This document shows positions 13,701 through 25,511 of a stretch of 64,000 bases of DNA, one piece after another. The stretch covers positions 94,159,945 to 94,223,944 of the forward strand of contig CM056376.1 in assembly GCA_029718625.1 (NCBI GenBank), read 5' to 3'. Source of the stretch: Synaphobranchus kaupii (Eukaryota; Chordata; Actinopteri; Anguilliformes; Synaphobranchidae). Numbering within the stretch: the first letter of the stretch is position 1; the number at the start of each line of letters is the position of its first letter. The translations under genes and the position numbers were made by a program. The notes under the pieces are model-generated. The model was not told the DNA's origin. It did no database searches and saw only the letters and a program-made list of their open reading frames with translations.

Positions 13701-16700
13701 ATAATGGCTGTACCAGATGTGAGGACTTCTGAAGCTTAGGGTAAGCAGTGTGCCGCTTATGATATGGGGAGAAGTGAAGAGATGTTGGCCTGCTTGTGTT
13801 TTCCACAGGCTAAAGTAAAGGTTCTTTCACACTAGAAGGTTCTGTCAGCGCCCCATGTGTTGCCCACATTTAATGCAACTCAAACTGCGACTCAAACAGA
13901 CCCACTCTTAATACCAGCACAGGTTTGTAGGCAGTGGCCATGCCCAGATTTCCACTGACCTCTCACCAGAAAGGAGCTCTCTTGCATAAATAACTGAAAT
14001 ATTTCTCCCGAGGAGGAGGAGAACCACGGCGTTGAAGGGATGCCAGTCTCAAAGCCCATCACTGAGACAAGCCCCTGATTGTTCTGTCCTCCCACTGACA
14101 CCTGTGGTGTTGTGTGAGGGTAAGAGGAACAACGTGCGCCCTACCCAATCTGATTGGCTGAGCCTTCTTTTTTTGCGAGTCTGCAGTAACCTTGGTACCC
14201 AGCTACAAACCGCTACCTTGAATCCAAAGCTCGGCGCTGGTGTGGTGCCGGAGGGGGCCTGGCGGACACCTGGCGCGGAGGCGTGGGCAGAGCTGGGGCT
14301 GTCGGACGGGCGCTGCGGGCAGCGTGATGTTCCCTCTAAACCAGCGTTTTCCCGAGCAGCGTCGGGTGAGGCCGGCAGGCGATTCGGCCTAAAATAACGA
14401 CGCCCTTCCCAGACATTCCTGCAACTCTGTCCACCGGAAACCTCTGCGGGCCTCTGCACGATCCACGTTTCGGTTCGGGTTAACGTGCACGGCCGTAGCT
14501 TCTCACGGTCTAGGGCACATCTGTAAAGCTGCGGGTAGCGAGCGAAAACGAGCATCCCCCGCCGAAGCTCACAGCCCAGTCCTCCCCCAGGACTCATACA
14601 AAGCCAGAGCATGGGTCTTAATTCAGGCAGAGTGGAGTCGGGCAGGACTGGGGCCCGGGAGTATTCAGGGTGACAGTGCGCATAGCCCAAACACAGCAAG
14701 ATGCATGCTGGGTGCAGGGGCCTGGCTTTTGTCAGGGCTTCAGATCGCTATTGGGTGTGTGTGCGTGTGTGCGTGCGTGTGAGGGGACTGTAATTTGGAA
14801 CAGAGGCAGATTGATGCAGGACCCACCGTTTGTTTGTCTGCAGGATCTTAACATCAATCCTTCGGTCAGCGTTGCGCCGCTTGCGGGTCTGAAGTGACCT
14901 GTGAGTGGCGTGTGATCCAGCCTGTCGGATGGTCCCGGGGAGCCGCGGCGGGGCTGCCGCTTGCTTTAACTGTGGTCCGCCCCCACCTTCCTCCCCACAT
15001 TCCACATACTGTCCTGCAGAGGGAGAGTGGCCCTGAGACCTGCTGTGCTCCTGCTGCCTCTGGGAGAAGCAGCAGCGGATCAGCCGACGTGTGTTGAAGC
15101 AAAACAAGGGCGCCCAGCGTGCGCCGGGTCCCGCTTGACCCGCCTCGTCCAGATGCCTCCTGCCGCATCGCCGGAGGGGGGGGTGGGTTGGGGTTGGGGG
15201 CGGGCGCGCTAGACAGCATGCGGCGTCTGAAGTCCGGAGAAATGAAATGAGCGTGTCTCAGCGGCGCGGCGTCGTGTGTGTCACGGTGCAAAGCCTGAGT
15301 CAACAGGGCTTAACTCCCGGACCTCTGATCAACTCCACAGAATTCCTGGATGGTAATAAGCCGTGCTTTGGGAAAACATACCAGCGCGCTCTCCCCGTGA
15401 TGCAACTCGTTTAAAGACAACATGAATGACATTTTCAGCCATAAACGCTTTCCCGGTGTGAATTAAGACAAGTGAGGGTTGAGCACTAAAAACATGACCC
15501 AGCATCGCTGCCCTATACCTGGCCAGCCAGTCGTAAGCATGTCTTACAGAAACAAGGTATTATTTGTTGGAGGCTGCCTGTGTTTCAGTATGCAAGGAAG
15601 CTGCAGACAAAAACAGGACTCTGAGGGGAAAGAGAGAGAGAGGGAGGGGTGAGCTGGGGGGTGAGACACATTCCTAGTTTGTCTCTGCTTGACTTGGCAA
15701 CAGCCCTTCACTCATTCATCTGTTTCACTCACAGTAACACACCCCCCTCTTCCTCATTCCCCACCCCCCCCCCCACACATCCCCCTCTCCTGACCCCCAC
15801 AACCCCCCCAGCCGGCCGTGGGGCATGCACGGTGACAGAGAGGGGACGGGCAAGGAGCACGGCCTCTGCCGCTTCGAGGGGTCGCCTCGAGTTCCATTCA
15901 GAAATAAGAGGAAACTCTTCAGTGCCATTGACAGCCATCCAGCTTACACAGGAAGCTGAGGCAGCATATTTTAGCTGAATGAAAGAGAAGTGGGCCTTCT
16001 AGCTTTTGTGTGTGTGTGCGCGTGTGCGTGTGTGTGTGTGAGTGCTTGTGAGTGTGCGTGCGTGTGTGCGTACGTGTGAGTTTCATGTTCGGGGGATGGA
16101 GTGTATCATGTCTCTCTGGCAGCGTCTGTGATTCCAAATTAGAACATGTAGCTTAAGGTACTTTCCTAGCTATGGGGCGCTCAGTGTGACACTCGTGTTT
16201 CTGGCTGGCTCAGAAACACTTCATTTGTATAGAAATGAAAGCTTTTTGCTGGACGTTTTGTTTTAATAATTTTTCCCCCTTCAGTCTGTTAATGCTTGTC
16301 ACTCTGAGATGGCATCTGTCGAAGCATCTAATATTGTGAGGTGTGATATGCATAGATATTCCAATGCATTTGTTAATTCTGGGCAATAAAGTATGAAAGT
16401 GATTTTTTAAAACTAATTTAATAAAATAATAGATATGCCAAACAGGGCTGGAAGTCTCAGCTAAGTTTCCATAATAACATTATTTTTGGGTAATGTGGGG
16501 TCCCATTATATTGCAAGTGGTACATTTTATACCACTTGTAAGGTTGGTCTATGTTTGTGTTCATGTTACACACACTCCCACTCATATGTATGCCACTTGC
16601 AAACAGTATGCCACTTGCAATGTAATGAATTGTCAGTGGTGTAATATTTTGGTGCGTGTATGCGAGTGCTTTCATGTGTTCACATATTTGCACAGGCGCT

Positions 16701-19700
16701 AGTTATTTATGTGTGTGATATATACTATATATATATATATGAACCCTGAAATAGGTTTGCAGGAAATCTGATTACTTTCAAGGTTGTGCTGCAATGTGCA
16801 AGACGTTTTTTGTGATAGACGGCAAAGTTTAAAGATGGGGACTGTTGCGCCCTTAGGGTCAGAAAATCACAGTATGGGGGCCTTTGCCCATTGTACCGAT
16901 CCTCTGAAGCATGTCGTAATCCCGAATCTTATCATCTCCATTTCCTCCTGGCCTGAAAGCCGAGCAATCAGTGTCTGCTGGGTTTCTTTTAACCCTTTAA
17001 GGTGTGATTTAGAATGTTCTTAACTGAACATTCTAATGCTGACGTAGCAATCACTCCTGATAATGGAAAGCAATGGAGTTCTAGAACACTGACTTAGAAT
17101 TCTGAGAAAAATAACTTTCCAAAAAAACCTACTCTTCAAAGGAAAGAGTGCTGTTCTGTTCCTCACTGCAGCCTCTTCTCAGCACCACAGCACCCGATTG
17201 TCTGCAGGCCTTCCTATTTCACAAGGCATGATGACAAGGCGAATGCTCACGCATGTTCAGAGGAGGCACACATCCTGAAGATGCATACCCCTTTATTATT
17301 AACTCCTCACAACCTGGCTAAAGCTTTAAGACCAGGGAGATAGCAGACGTGGGGGTGGGGCAGTGTGCGTGGATTAACCGCTGCACGTCGTCTCCATGCC
17401 AACCTCATCAGCAGAACCCTCCAGGATCTCAAACATGAGGAACCTTCCAGAAAACAATATTGGCCTTTCCAGTAGACACACATTGAAGCTATTAACGTTT
17501 CTTGAATTAAGCCTCTGGGTCTTGGCATGGGATCGACGCCATTGCTATAAAGAGAAGTGAAAAGGGAATGGCTTTAAAGAAATAAGGCCTGACATTCCTG
17601 TGGTACAACACAGGCACTTCCTTTATATGTTTTATGCTTTAGTTAATATTCCAGGAGGAATTTATTCTTCATGACTAATGGTGCACATCTTGGTGGGAAG
17701 TGGCAAGCCCTGGAGAAGATTGCGATTTTGCTGGTTGGTTTCAACCACATCATTATAGGAGATGGGGACAACACCCCGATTCTCCAGATTGACCCCCTAA
17801 AGTAAACGCTGGGTTTATGTTCAGTGCATTTACACCATCCATGTGCAGGACCATGCCCACAGACAGACACAAAAATTAGCTTTAAGTGTCATCGAAAGGC
17901 ACAGTCCAAAAACATAATGATTATTCATCATTACGCAACTACTGAGAAGTATGCACAAATGAGTTAACATTGACAGTTGAGCAAGCCACTTAGTCTGATG
18001 TACTTTGGTGATTATTCAGCTATGTAAATTATAATGAGCAAATATTGCAGTTGCTCATCCAATACAATCTGCTTGTGACAAGCTCCTGTCCTTGGCTGTG
18101 TTCAGAATCGCTCCCTATTCACTATATAGTGCACTATTTAGGGTATCGGCCATTTTGTAGGGTGTCCAAAATTCAAAATGTCAATTTGACACCCTAAATA
18201 GTCCACTCAATATTCCCCACAATGCACCACAAAATGTAGGGTACAAGCGATGTGCACTACATGACCGGAGACATTTTTTTGTCAAGATGGCGACGGCTGA
18301 GCCTGCGCTGGTCTACAAATGTAAATATAAATGCAAGTTTCATCTTGTAGCCTATATTAAATCAGTTTAATCGGCTTTATAACCGAAATATAAATAAACG
18401 CGGTAGATTAAAAAATATTACGAAGTGTTAACTATTTTTTTTATTTAACAATTATTACTGTTTAATGGAAAATGCAACTTAATTAGCTAGCTAGCTACCT
18501 AGTTACCTAACTTACCTAGCTATCTACCTACAACGAGACTACAAAACCCTTGTTCAAAATTAAAAAATAATTTTTTTTTTACCGTTTCTTGCATGCTCTC
18601 ACCAAGCCGGTGACCGCTGTCACGCAAGCGTTGCACGTTGCTAAGTAACCTGCTCAAAAACGGTAGTGTCCAAAATCGTCTCCTCCTTTCACCAGTGAAT
18701 CCCTATCTAGTGCTCTATGTAGATTCCCTAAGTAGTGTATAGGGAAGACCCATTTCTTGTTTGTAAACAAAAGAGGATGCACGCGCAACCCTGGGGCAAA
18801 AGGTGTATCACCTTGGCAGGCTATCATAATGCGGTGGACTTGATCATCAACGATTTAACGGTCTAATTTTGTTTCTGGTTCTTTTATTTCACTTTCATCT
18901 TGGCACAGCGATACAAATTATAGCTAGCGTTAGTCTTATTACAACTTTTCTGTAACTTTTTTTGTTGTAACGTTAACTTAAGATAGCATATTTAGCTAGG
19001 CCTATAGCTTATTTACCTTATAAATGAGTGCAAGTTAACCTTCTTTACTGTCAATGTTTGACAGTGACAAGTTTACTTATTTTTTAATGTTAAGTCCAAT
19101 TCAATAACTCGGACATATAGGATACACCACATTCACAATTTTTTAAAATTAGTCTAACGTTAGGCTAGTCTGTTTGACATTGATATAGCCTAGTGTAGGC
19201 TAACTTCTGTTAATGCTGTTATTAACGTGTTTGGCCAGATAGGATGACTCTACATAGCCTGTCTAGCAGCTACGTTACTTAACACACACAAAGGTGGAGC
19301 AGCTGACAACTATTGTGTCAGTAAATTCTCTGTGTGATGATGTGTTGATAACTTAATGTTCATCTATAGCCACAACAGTAAAGGCACCAATACTACCAGC
19401 GTTTTCTTTTGTAACGGTGAGCAAGCTTGCGTAGGCTACCGAACCCTGTTATCGGGCGAAAAACTGAAACTTTTGTGAACAACAAGGCTACAATACTGTT
19501 ATTATTTGGGCAGATAATGTTACTATTGAACATATTATATTTATTAGATTCAAAAAACAATAAGATAACTTTTAAGCCAATAAACATGTAAGTTAGACAT
19601 GACCCTCGAGTGGACATATAAAACATGGCCCTTCTTCATGAATTGATTACAATGAATTTGAATTTAAGAAAACAAGAACAACACACATTTTGCTAATATT

Positions 19701-22700
19701 GTGAATGTGCTAACGTTATAGACATAGCTAGCTACTGGTTTTCTTTTTTTACCATTGGCAAATCAGCTCTCGAGGAAGTTCAAATATGGTTGAACGCGGA
19801 CATGCCCGATAATGGGCGCTATCTAGCTACGTTCTTAACGTTATCCATCTTATTTCTTTTATCCAAGTGTTCACTGGTGGAAACTTGCTTTTTCGGGAAA
19901 TACGGTGGATATAAGCTGGTTACTTCTTTAGATTTTACAAAATTAACATTGGCAATCTAGCAGTTAGCAAATGTTAGCAAATTAATGTTCCTGTGAGATA
20001 CAGACAGTAACATTACAGTGGCTAGATAACGCTAGTCGAGACAGACAGACCAGTGGCGTTGCGCAATATTTCGGGGCTCCCCCGCAGGTCGGACCATGGG
20101 GCCCCCTCCCCTAAATCAATAATAGAGTGACATGGGATAGACATCGCGGCCACTTAAAGCTTTTTAAAAAATGTTAATTTTTTCAGGCATCATTGACAAA
20201 TACAAACAAGTGGCTTTGTATTTTTTGTAACATGAAGGTATTGTATAACATTCGTTATAGCCTATCATTTGAGTTCACACAACGGAGCAGTTCACATAAC
20301 ATAACATTCTGTATAAAAGAAAAGTAGCCTACAAAAAACAAACAAACAAAACACATCCTATAGGCTACATAGTAGAGGCTGCAGTCAGGAGACAGGAGTT
20401 ACAGCTGGTAAGATCTGTCAAATGCAAAAAGTATATAGCCTTGTATTCCTGACTTGGACGAGTACGAGAGTCGGCAGTTATTTTGGTTGCATTACGCTTC
20501 AAAACAGGAACGGTTTAGGAAGCAAGCTTGCTAAGCTAACTAGCTAAACGTAAAACATGACCGTTGTTAGCTGACAAGCTAGGTAGCTATGTGAAGGTTT
20601 TGAACTAGTGTACAGTCCGGTTGTAGCAGTGTTTGAATGACGTTGGTTTATTACTAGTATGCGTGGAGCTGTATGTGCGAACGTATTCTCTATGTTAATT
20701 TTTACCTGAAAAAAGGAACTGATTAGATTCCAATTCCAATGTAACCTGTAGCCTACTCGTACTGGTTATGGCGAATAAAACTTTCTATTATTCTAACCTG
20801 TCTCGAAGCGTGAGGCACGGCTAGCTGGCTCGGCTGTAACGGGGCTGCTGGGCTGTCTGTCTGCTGTCTGCCTGGACTCGGAGCTGACGACCGGGGGGTT
20901 GCTAGCGGTGGCCGGGCCGGGTGGGGAGCTTACTGCCGATGCATCTGCAGTAACGTTAGAGTCTACCTTTGCTGCCTGCTGGAACAATGATGTTATTTTT
21001 GGTAGCTTTGCCCTCTCCTGTTCGGCTTTCGCTCTCATCTTGTTTTTCTGAGCACCGCTTGGGTATTTGCGCTTCATTTTTCATTTTTACCGGCAACGCA
21101 ACTAATGAACGTTAAATTAGCAATGCTTCCCGCTTTGTTTTGAACGCTGCCCAGCCTGCCAATGAGCATTAGTTATCAGCCGGCTAGCCCTATCGCAGGT
21201 GGGCAAATAATTATTAGAATGATACACATGACGGGGTGCCTAGCAACATAGAAGGGAAGGGGCCCCGCCCTCTGCGCCCTGTTCCCGTTACGAATAGGAT
21301 AGCCTACAATGTAAAGAAAAAGAATCTAGTGGGGGCGGGGCCTCCTAAGCTCCCCCGCACCGCGGGGGGTGCGGGGGCCTCCGCTACGCCACTGAGACAG
21401 ACCACATGCCCCCGGTTTACAAATCACAGGGTATTCAAAAAAAGAATTAAGGTGACCAAGACCCACCTCAGCTCATCTACGCTGGCAAACTAACATTACG
21501 GTCAGTCCACCCAATTAGATGGCACGCTAAAGTAAATAATGCACAGCGCCTGTTGTTAAACTGGGTACTGGTAACTAGCAATAACAGCAGCTCGGTGATA
21601 AATATCGACCTGCCTTGACGACATGAACATATAACCATGCATGCAGCAAGACCTTTTACTTTTTATATCTCATGGTCAACTCGCTAAAATGGTAGGTGTC
21701 CATTTCTACATTGTTAGCACATTCATTACCAAGCCTATGCTAGGTTCGCTGTCACTTGCATAAACTTAGTATTAAATTCTAACGTCATTTGATATTGGGT
21801 CAAAATACTCTCACGTAATTTGATATTGGGTCAAAATAGTCTCACGTATGTTCTCCGTCATGGTTAGCCCACCTAACGTTACTCCATTTGCTTCAAAACC
21901 ACAGCTATACGGTCAGTTGTTTTCATTCAATTGAGTGCCTAATTTATATGATGAGGTGGCAACATAACATAGCCTACTTCAGGACATTTACTAAATTGAA
22001 TAAATATTACTCATATTTAAACCAAACTGCTTAGCTATCTCAGTGTTGATGTAACTAAGATATTCGATGTCAAACAACTGACTTTCATCATCCATTTCAG
22101 CTTCTACAATTACAAGTTGATGTTGATTTATTTTGCCCCAGTGTTGCGTGCGCACCTCTACTGTGACGTTGGTGAGAAACCGGTCTATAGAGTACTCAAG
22201 TGACTACGTCACGCTGGTTTCCCCATTCATTTAGAGCGTAGACATTAACTAAAGCTTACTTTTAAAACATTTCTACTGATTATGTCTTACCGTCAATTTC
22301 CCGGATTGTTCAATATAACGCTCGTTCGCAAACTATGCCGTTTTTCTGTACCAGCTTCGAGTATATTTTACGTTTTAGTATTTTTTTGTGAACATCCCAG
22401 CGCTGGCACTGTTTAAAAACTACACGTCCCATCATTCCCTCCGAACGAGCATTATCGCCAGACGTTTTCATATAACGTTAGCCAGCATTAGCATTAGCAC
22501 TAGCACATAGCTCCGTTAAAACACCTTTTTCTAAAGTTAGCTAGCTAGCTTGAAGGACTAAAAGCTATAATTGCGTTATGTGGTTAACCGTAGCATAGTT
22601 TCTGACCTTGTCGGGCGGGCTTCTCTACTTAGCAAGCTAACGTTACCTTGTCTTGAGCGGTCTGACACTAGCTAGCCTACTCCCATCTGCCACAGAGCAG

Positions 22701-24745
22701 ACAGACGAGATGATGATATCTTATTGGTCGAGAACCACCCGTGCGTTGCAGTACTGGATATGCAGTCCGTTAAAGTGGACTACAAGTCGAACTACAATCA
22801 TTAATGCATTACTTTAAAAAATAAAAATTGGAACATGCGATATATGGTCTACATGCTTGTACCACACAGGCTAATCCAGGAACGTTTCGGCTCATTCTAT
22901 GAATCAGATTTCAAGAAATAGTCGATAGTCTCTGAAGCCCATTCTATTCTTCCATAGGGAATTTACTTCCGATACCAGACTCCGCCCACGACTGACGTAC
23001 TCACTTGAGTATTCTATAGTGAGCCATTCCGAACACAGCCCGTATTTGATTCAGGCAATGCTCTGTCCCCACCAGTCATAATATAGACTCAGACCATGGA
23101 GCATGGCGTTTTAATTAGCTGCAAATTCCAAAATGAATGCTCACTGCTTCACAAGCAGCCTGCGTTCTTCAGAAACCTCAGGCTGCATGGCTGTGACACA
23201 CAGTCTTCCGCTTCAGAGCTGAGGAGGGAGAGAGAAAGGGAGGCTGGGATAGGGAGGCTTTGAGTTGCAGTTCCACCTAAGGCCACCAGGGGGCGAACAT
23301 GCTGCACAGGGGAACGAGTGCCTTTAGTGAGATCTTCTGTGGGAAATGACAGTGTATCTGCATTCCATCCACTCTTTTCCTACCTGTGCACCCGCAGCCC
23401 CACCCTGAGCCTCAGGAGGACGGTACAGTAGCTCTCACTTTCTTCCCCAGCCCCAAGGCGGCCCTCTTCTTCTCACACTCTGGCTCCTTTCTCTCGGTTT
23501 CGGCTCCGCTCCCCCGATTCCGCCATAATGGCTGACATTGTGGGAGCGTAGGTTCTTAAGGGGCCCTTTTTCTTTCTCCCCCTCCCTTTCCCAGCTGTCA
23601 CTCTTTGAAGCTGTAACCAGAGCTCTGTGGGTCCCAGGTGAACCCCCCTCTCTCTCTCTCCGCCCCTGCAGGCTGCGCCTGGCTCTCATTAAGAAACACC
23701 TCCCTCATGTTCCCCAGGAGACAAGGATGTAATTAACATAGCTTTGGTAATACCTGTGTTCTTGTGGTCATCCGGATCACTTGTGGGTGCGACGGGGGCA
23801 CAGCTCCAGCACACTGACGTCATGCCCTGGCCCCGACGCTGGCTATGAGGAGGCGGGGACTGGGGTGGTCATGTAATACCTGCTGTCACCTACCCCTTCT
23901 CCCTGTTCTCCGTGACACCCTTATACTCTGCCATCCAGGAAAACTGGGGAAAAAAATGGAATTCCATTTACCTTGGGGTCTGCAGACCTTGTGGCCTCCA
24001 AGCTGTTAGGGAAATCACATTATCTCCTGTATAACTGAATAGAAATTGTAATATGGATATGGGTTTGTCTCAGAAATTCAAGGGAGGGTTATGCCTAGGG
24101 ACACATACAATTTCCATGTAAAATGCCTGTGCTATCATATACATGTAGTGCAATCTGCATGAACCTAAACAATGTACCACAGAATATGACTGGATTGCCA
24201 TATAGAGAGCAATTGTGGTGTAATGCTTACATAAAATACAGAGGCAGATAAAAGCCATGAGCCAATGGTGGGTGAGAGATGCACCCCTCAATTATGTGTT
24301 ACCTTGCATCTGCACTCTGTTTTTGTGCCAAAATTTGTTTACCTGAAATATGATTGATTTAATGATAGACATATTGTGACTTATAAAGATATTTGATATT
24401 GATTGATATGATATTGATTGGTTCATTAAGCTTGTGAGTCTCTGTTAGATCTTTTGAGGGAGTAAGTGTAAGCATGTTCAGGTGTGATTCTGTTGAAATA
24501 TTTAGATACACAGCATATTTATGTATTTCAATCTCTCTCTCTCTCTTGCACCATCTCGCTTTGCTGCAGGACTGTTTGAAAGAGTGTCAGGAACAGATTG
24601 AGAGGGTTTTGGTGAGCAGTCTGCGTGAGGGGGCGCCAGCAGCAGCAGCAGCAGCAGCAGGAACAGGCCGGGTCCCAGGAACAAGGCCCTGGATGAGCTG
24701 GACCAATCCAGTACCCCCACAGATGTTCGGGACATCAACCTGTGA
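466..24745 (+). CDS. ccnd2: Cyclin D2 gene, exons 2-5 (5'-partial; exon 1 outside window)
   Basis: D-type cyclin, the regulatory subunit of CDK4/CDK6 that promotes RB phosphorylation and G1/S entry in the nucleus. Coding exons are 466-681, 6161-6320, 13449-13597 and 24570-24745; every junction has AG/GT sites and compatible phase. Exon 2 holds the cyclin-box core ([25 protein letters not shown]), exons 3-4 the second cyclin fold, exon 5 the C-terminal tail. The tail [17 protein letters not shown] matches D2 better than D1 or D3, and the downstream neighbour tigar agrees with the vertebrate CCND2-TIGAR order. Introns are long (5.5, 7.1 and 11.0 kb). Exon 1 (N-terminus with the RB-binding motif) is not in the window. 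Oddity: within exon 5 the degron-containing tail is in a different frame from the start of the exon (see that entry). Which teleost paralogue (2a or 2b) this is cannot be decided here. Confidence 0.95.
1666..1704. repeat. (TA)n microsatellite
   Basis: About 19 TA units with one CA interruption, following a short GT run. It lies in ccnd2 intron 2. Confidence 0.9.
2718..2797. repeat. Direct repeat of a 19-mer, 61 bp apart
   Basis: CACAGGAGTTCACGTAACT occurs at 2718-2736 and again at 2779-2797. The surrounding 2470-2960 is richer in CpG than the rest of the intron and contains a short hairpin near 2922-2950 (AGCGACGC...GCGTCGCT), so it may be an old mobile-element remnant. Confidence 0.6.
6161..6320 (+). 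CDS. ccnd2: ccnd2 exon 3
   Basis: 160 bp after acceptor CTTCTCTCTCCAG and before donor GTAGAG. It encodes [19 protein letters not shown], then the [18 protein letters not shown] stretch and [11 protein letters not shown]; the last codon is split (phase 1) and completed as Asp in exon 4. This is the end of the first cyclin fold and the start of the second. Residues match vertebrate D2 closely. Confidence 0.97.
6321..13448 (+). other. ccnd2 intron 3
   Basis: A 7.1-kb intron. It contains poly-C and poly-A tracts, a (CT)n run near 12436-12478 and a GT-rich run near 11411-11450. Segments near 8600-9050 and 12180-12560 have the look of conserved regulatory DNA (TAAT cores, one perfect octamer each at 8666-8673 and 12524-12531), but conservation cannot be tested here. 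No clear transposon seen. Confidence 0.8.
12436..12478. repeat. (CT)n microsatellite
   Basis: CT/CACT-interrupted dinucleotide run in ccnd2 intron 3. Confidence 0.9.
13449..13597 (+). CDS. ccnd2: ccnd2 exon 4
   Basis: 149 bp between acceptor GTTCTCCTCAG and donor GTGAGT. It encodes (D)[19 protein letters not shown], then [20 protein letters not shown] and [10 protein letters not shown], the second cyclin fold. It ends in phase 0, as in other CCND genes. Confidence 0.97.
16003..16080. repeat. (GT)n-type microsatellite
   Basis: Imperfect GTGTGTGCGCGTGTG run in ccnd2 intron 4; its complement gives a spurious Thr-His repeat peptide. Confidence 0.9.
20051..21394 (-). mobile_element. Non-autonomous hAT element with 8-bp target duplication
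   Basis: Ends are CAGTGGCGTTGCG and CGCTACGCCACTG (inverted), flanked by perfect 8-bp duplications AGACAGAC at 20043-20050 and 21395-21402. Length is 1344 bp. It carries only the N-terminal portion of a hAT transposase on the minus strand (20793-21077). It is nested in the larger 18.1-23.0 kb block. Confidence 0.85.
20793..21077 (-). pseudogene. hAT transposase N-terminal fragment
   Basis: A 94-codon open frame beginning [20 protein letters not shown]. The KRKxxSGAQKxK start and [10 protein letters not shown] stretch resemble the first segment of ZMYM1-like / TTF-type hAT transposases. The catalytic RNase-H-like domain and the dimerisation domain are absent from the element, so it cannot be an active transposase. 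The last codons run into what looks like a splice-donor-proximal region. Assignment is from recognised family style only. Confidence 0.55.
22185..23022. repeat. Inverted repeat of a subterminal motif
   Basis: CTATAGAGTACTCAAGTGAC at about 22185 recurs inverted near 22994-23022 as the complement of CTATAGAATACTCAAGTGAG. It suggests that the right part of the block is itself a separate foldback element of about 0.85 kb. Confidence 0.5.
24570..24745 (+). CDS. ccnd2: ccnd2 exon 5 (C-terminus) with two apparent frameshifts
   Basis: Acceptor TTTGCTGCAG precedes the exon. Frame 0 gives [20 protein letters not shown], as expected. The CAG run (8 units from 24637) would encode poly-Gln in frame +1, and the D-cyclin tail [17 protein letters not shown] with its TGA at 24743-24745 is in frame +2. 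As written, frame 0 instead reads poly-Ala and an unrelated tail to a stop near 24869, losing the STPTDVR phosphodegron (Thr-Pro site, by family knowledge, used for phosphorylation-dependent turnover). The extra bases are most simply placed in the G run at 24629-24633 and the C run at 24687-24689. Homopolymer sequencing errors or real indels both fit. The 24745 end assumes the conserved tail is the real one. Confidence 0.85.
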
Positions 24746-24960
24746 GCTGGCAGGAGCACCACCCCAGGACAAAATCCTTGAAACAATCAAAAACCAGAAA
24801 AAAACAACAAAAAACAAAAACAAGAAAAAAAAAACAACCACAACAACAAAATGCTGGCTAGCTAGGTGATCTTGTTTTTTTGTTTTTGTTTTTTTTCTAT
24901 TTTGTTTTATGAAACTTGCTCCCATATATATTCCTAAAATACAAGCTATTTTAGATATTA

Positions 24961-24966
24961 AATAAA
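24961..24966 (+). promoter_or_regulatory. ccnd2: Proximal poly(A) signal candidate for ccnd2
   Basis: Canonical AATAAA 216 bases after the conserved stop codon, in AT-rich sequence. Confidence 0.4.
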
Positions 24967-25469
24967 TATTTTTTAAAGTTTTATATTGAAACAAAAAAGG
25001 TGCCTCAGATTTACATAAGGGAAACCTATCATATTTTTTCATATTTGCTGTTTATGATCGTATATGCATAATATAGCTATATTTAATAAGAAAAATATGA
25101 TAAACAGTTTATAAAGGCTCGTGGGCTTGCATTTTGTGGGATCAAAAATATGGGCTGTTTTTTTGTTTTGTTTTAGTTTTTCTTTTTTTTTTTTCGGTGC
25201 GGGGCGTGTATCCTTGGATTAGGCACGCGCACACTGGGTTTCCATTGGGTCAGAATGGGACGTCTCCACGTCACCTGCATTGAACAGCAGGCGTAGGCTA
25301 TTTGCTTGTGTGCAGGAGCCTGTGGGCCTGAGGAAACAGGTTTGTCGCTGGAGGAAATTTACAAAGCAAGCACTCGTGACAGCAAAGGTCCAGAAGTCAG
25401 GGCAGTGGCTGAGTATAAAAACAAAACATTTAACAATGCAGAAATGGTTAATAGTGCAGAAATGCAATC

Positions 25470-25511
25470 TGTTATTATTATTATTATTATTATTAATTAT
25501 TATTATTATTA
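25470..25511. repeat. (TTA)n microsatellite
   Basis: TTATTA run of about 14 units with one interruption, in the candidate ccnd2 3' UTR. Confidence 0.9.

Larger units (their letters stand above)
18094..23040. mobile_element. TIR-bounded DNA-transposon block in ccnd2 intron 4
   Basis: The left end GGCTGTGTTCAGAATCGCTC and the reverse complement of the right end, GGCTGTGTTCGGAATGGCTC, match over about 25 bp with three differences. The left subterminal region is full of short CACTATATAGTGCACTATTTAGGG-like inverted motifs (kept short here) seen in widespread fish non-autonomous elements. A clear target-site duplication was not found, so it may be one element or two partial relatives. No transposase of its own is visible. 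A separate hAT sits inside at 20051-21394. Confidence 0.5.
13598..24569 (+). other. ccnd2 intron 4
   Basis: An 11-kb intron, GTGAGT...GCAG. 14220-15260 is GC- and CpG-rich. 16003-16080 is a (GT)n-type run. 18094-23040 is a TIR-bounded mobile block. The remainder (13.6-14.2 and 23.0-24.5 kb) shows nothing recognisable. The 216-codon minus-strand open frame at 14049-14699 lies in the CpG-rich part and has no recognised domain. Confidence 0.85.

Noticed and set aside
14049..14699. 216-codon minus-strand open frame
   Set aside because: GC-rich stretch with few chance stops; no recognisable domain or exon structure.
24587..25042. Minus-strand 151-codon open frame
   Set aside because: Antisense of the ccnd2 last exon and poly-A/poly-T runs.
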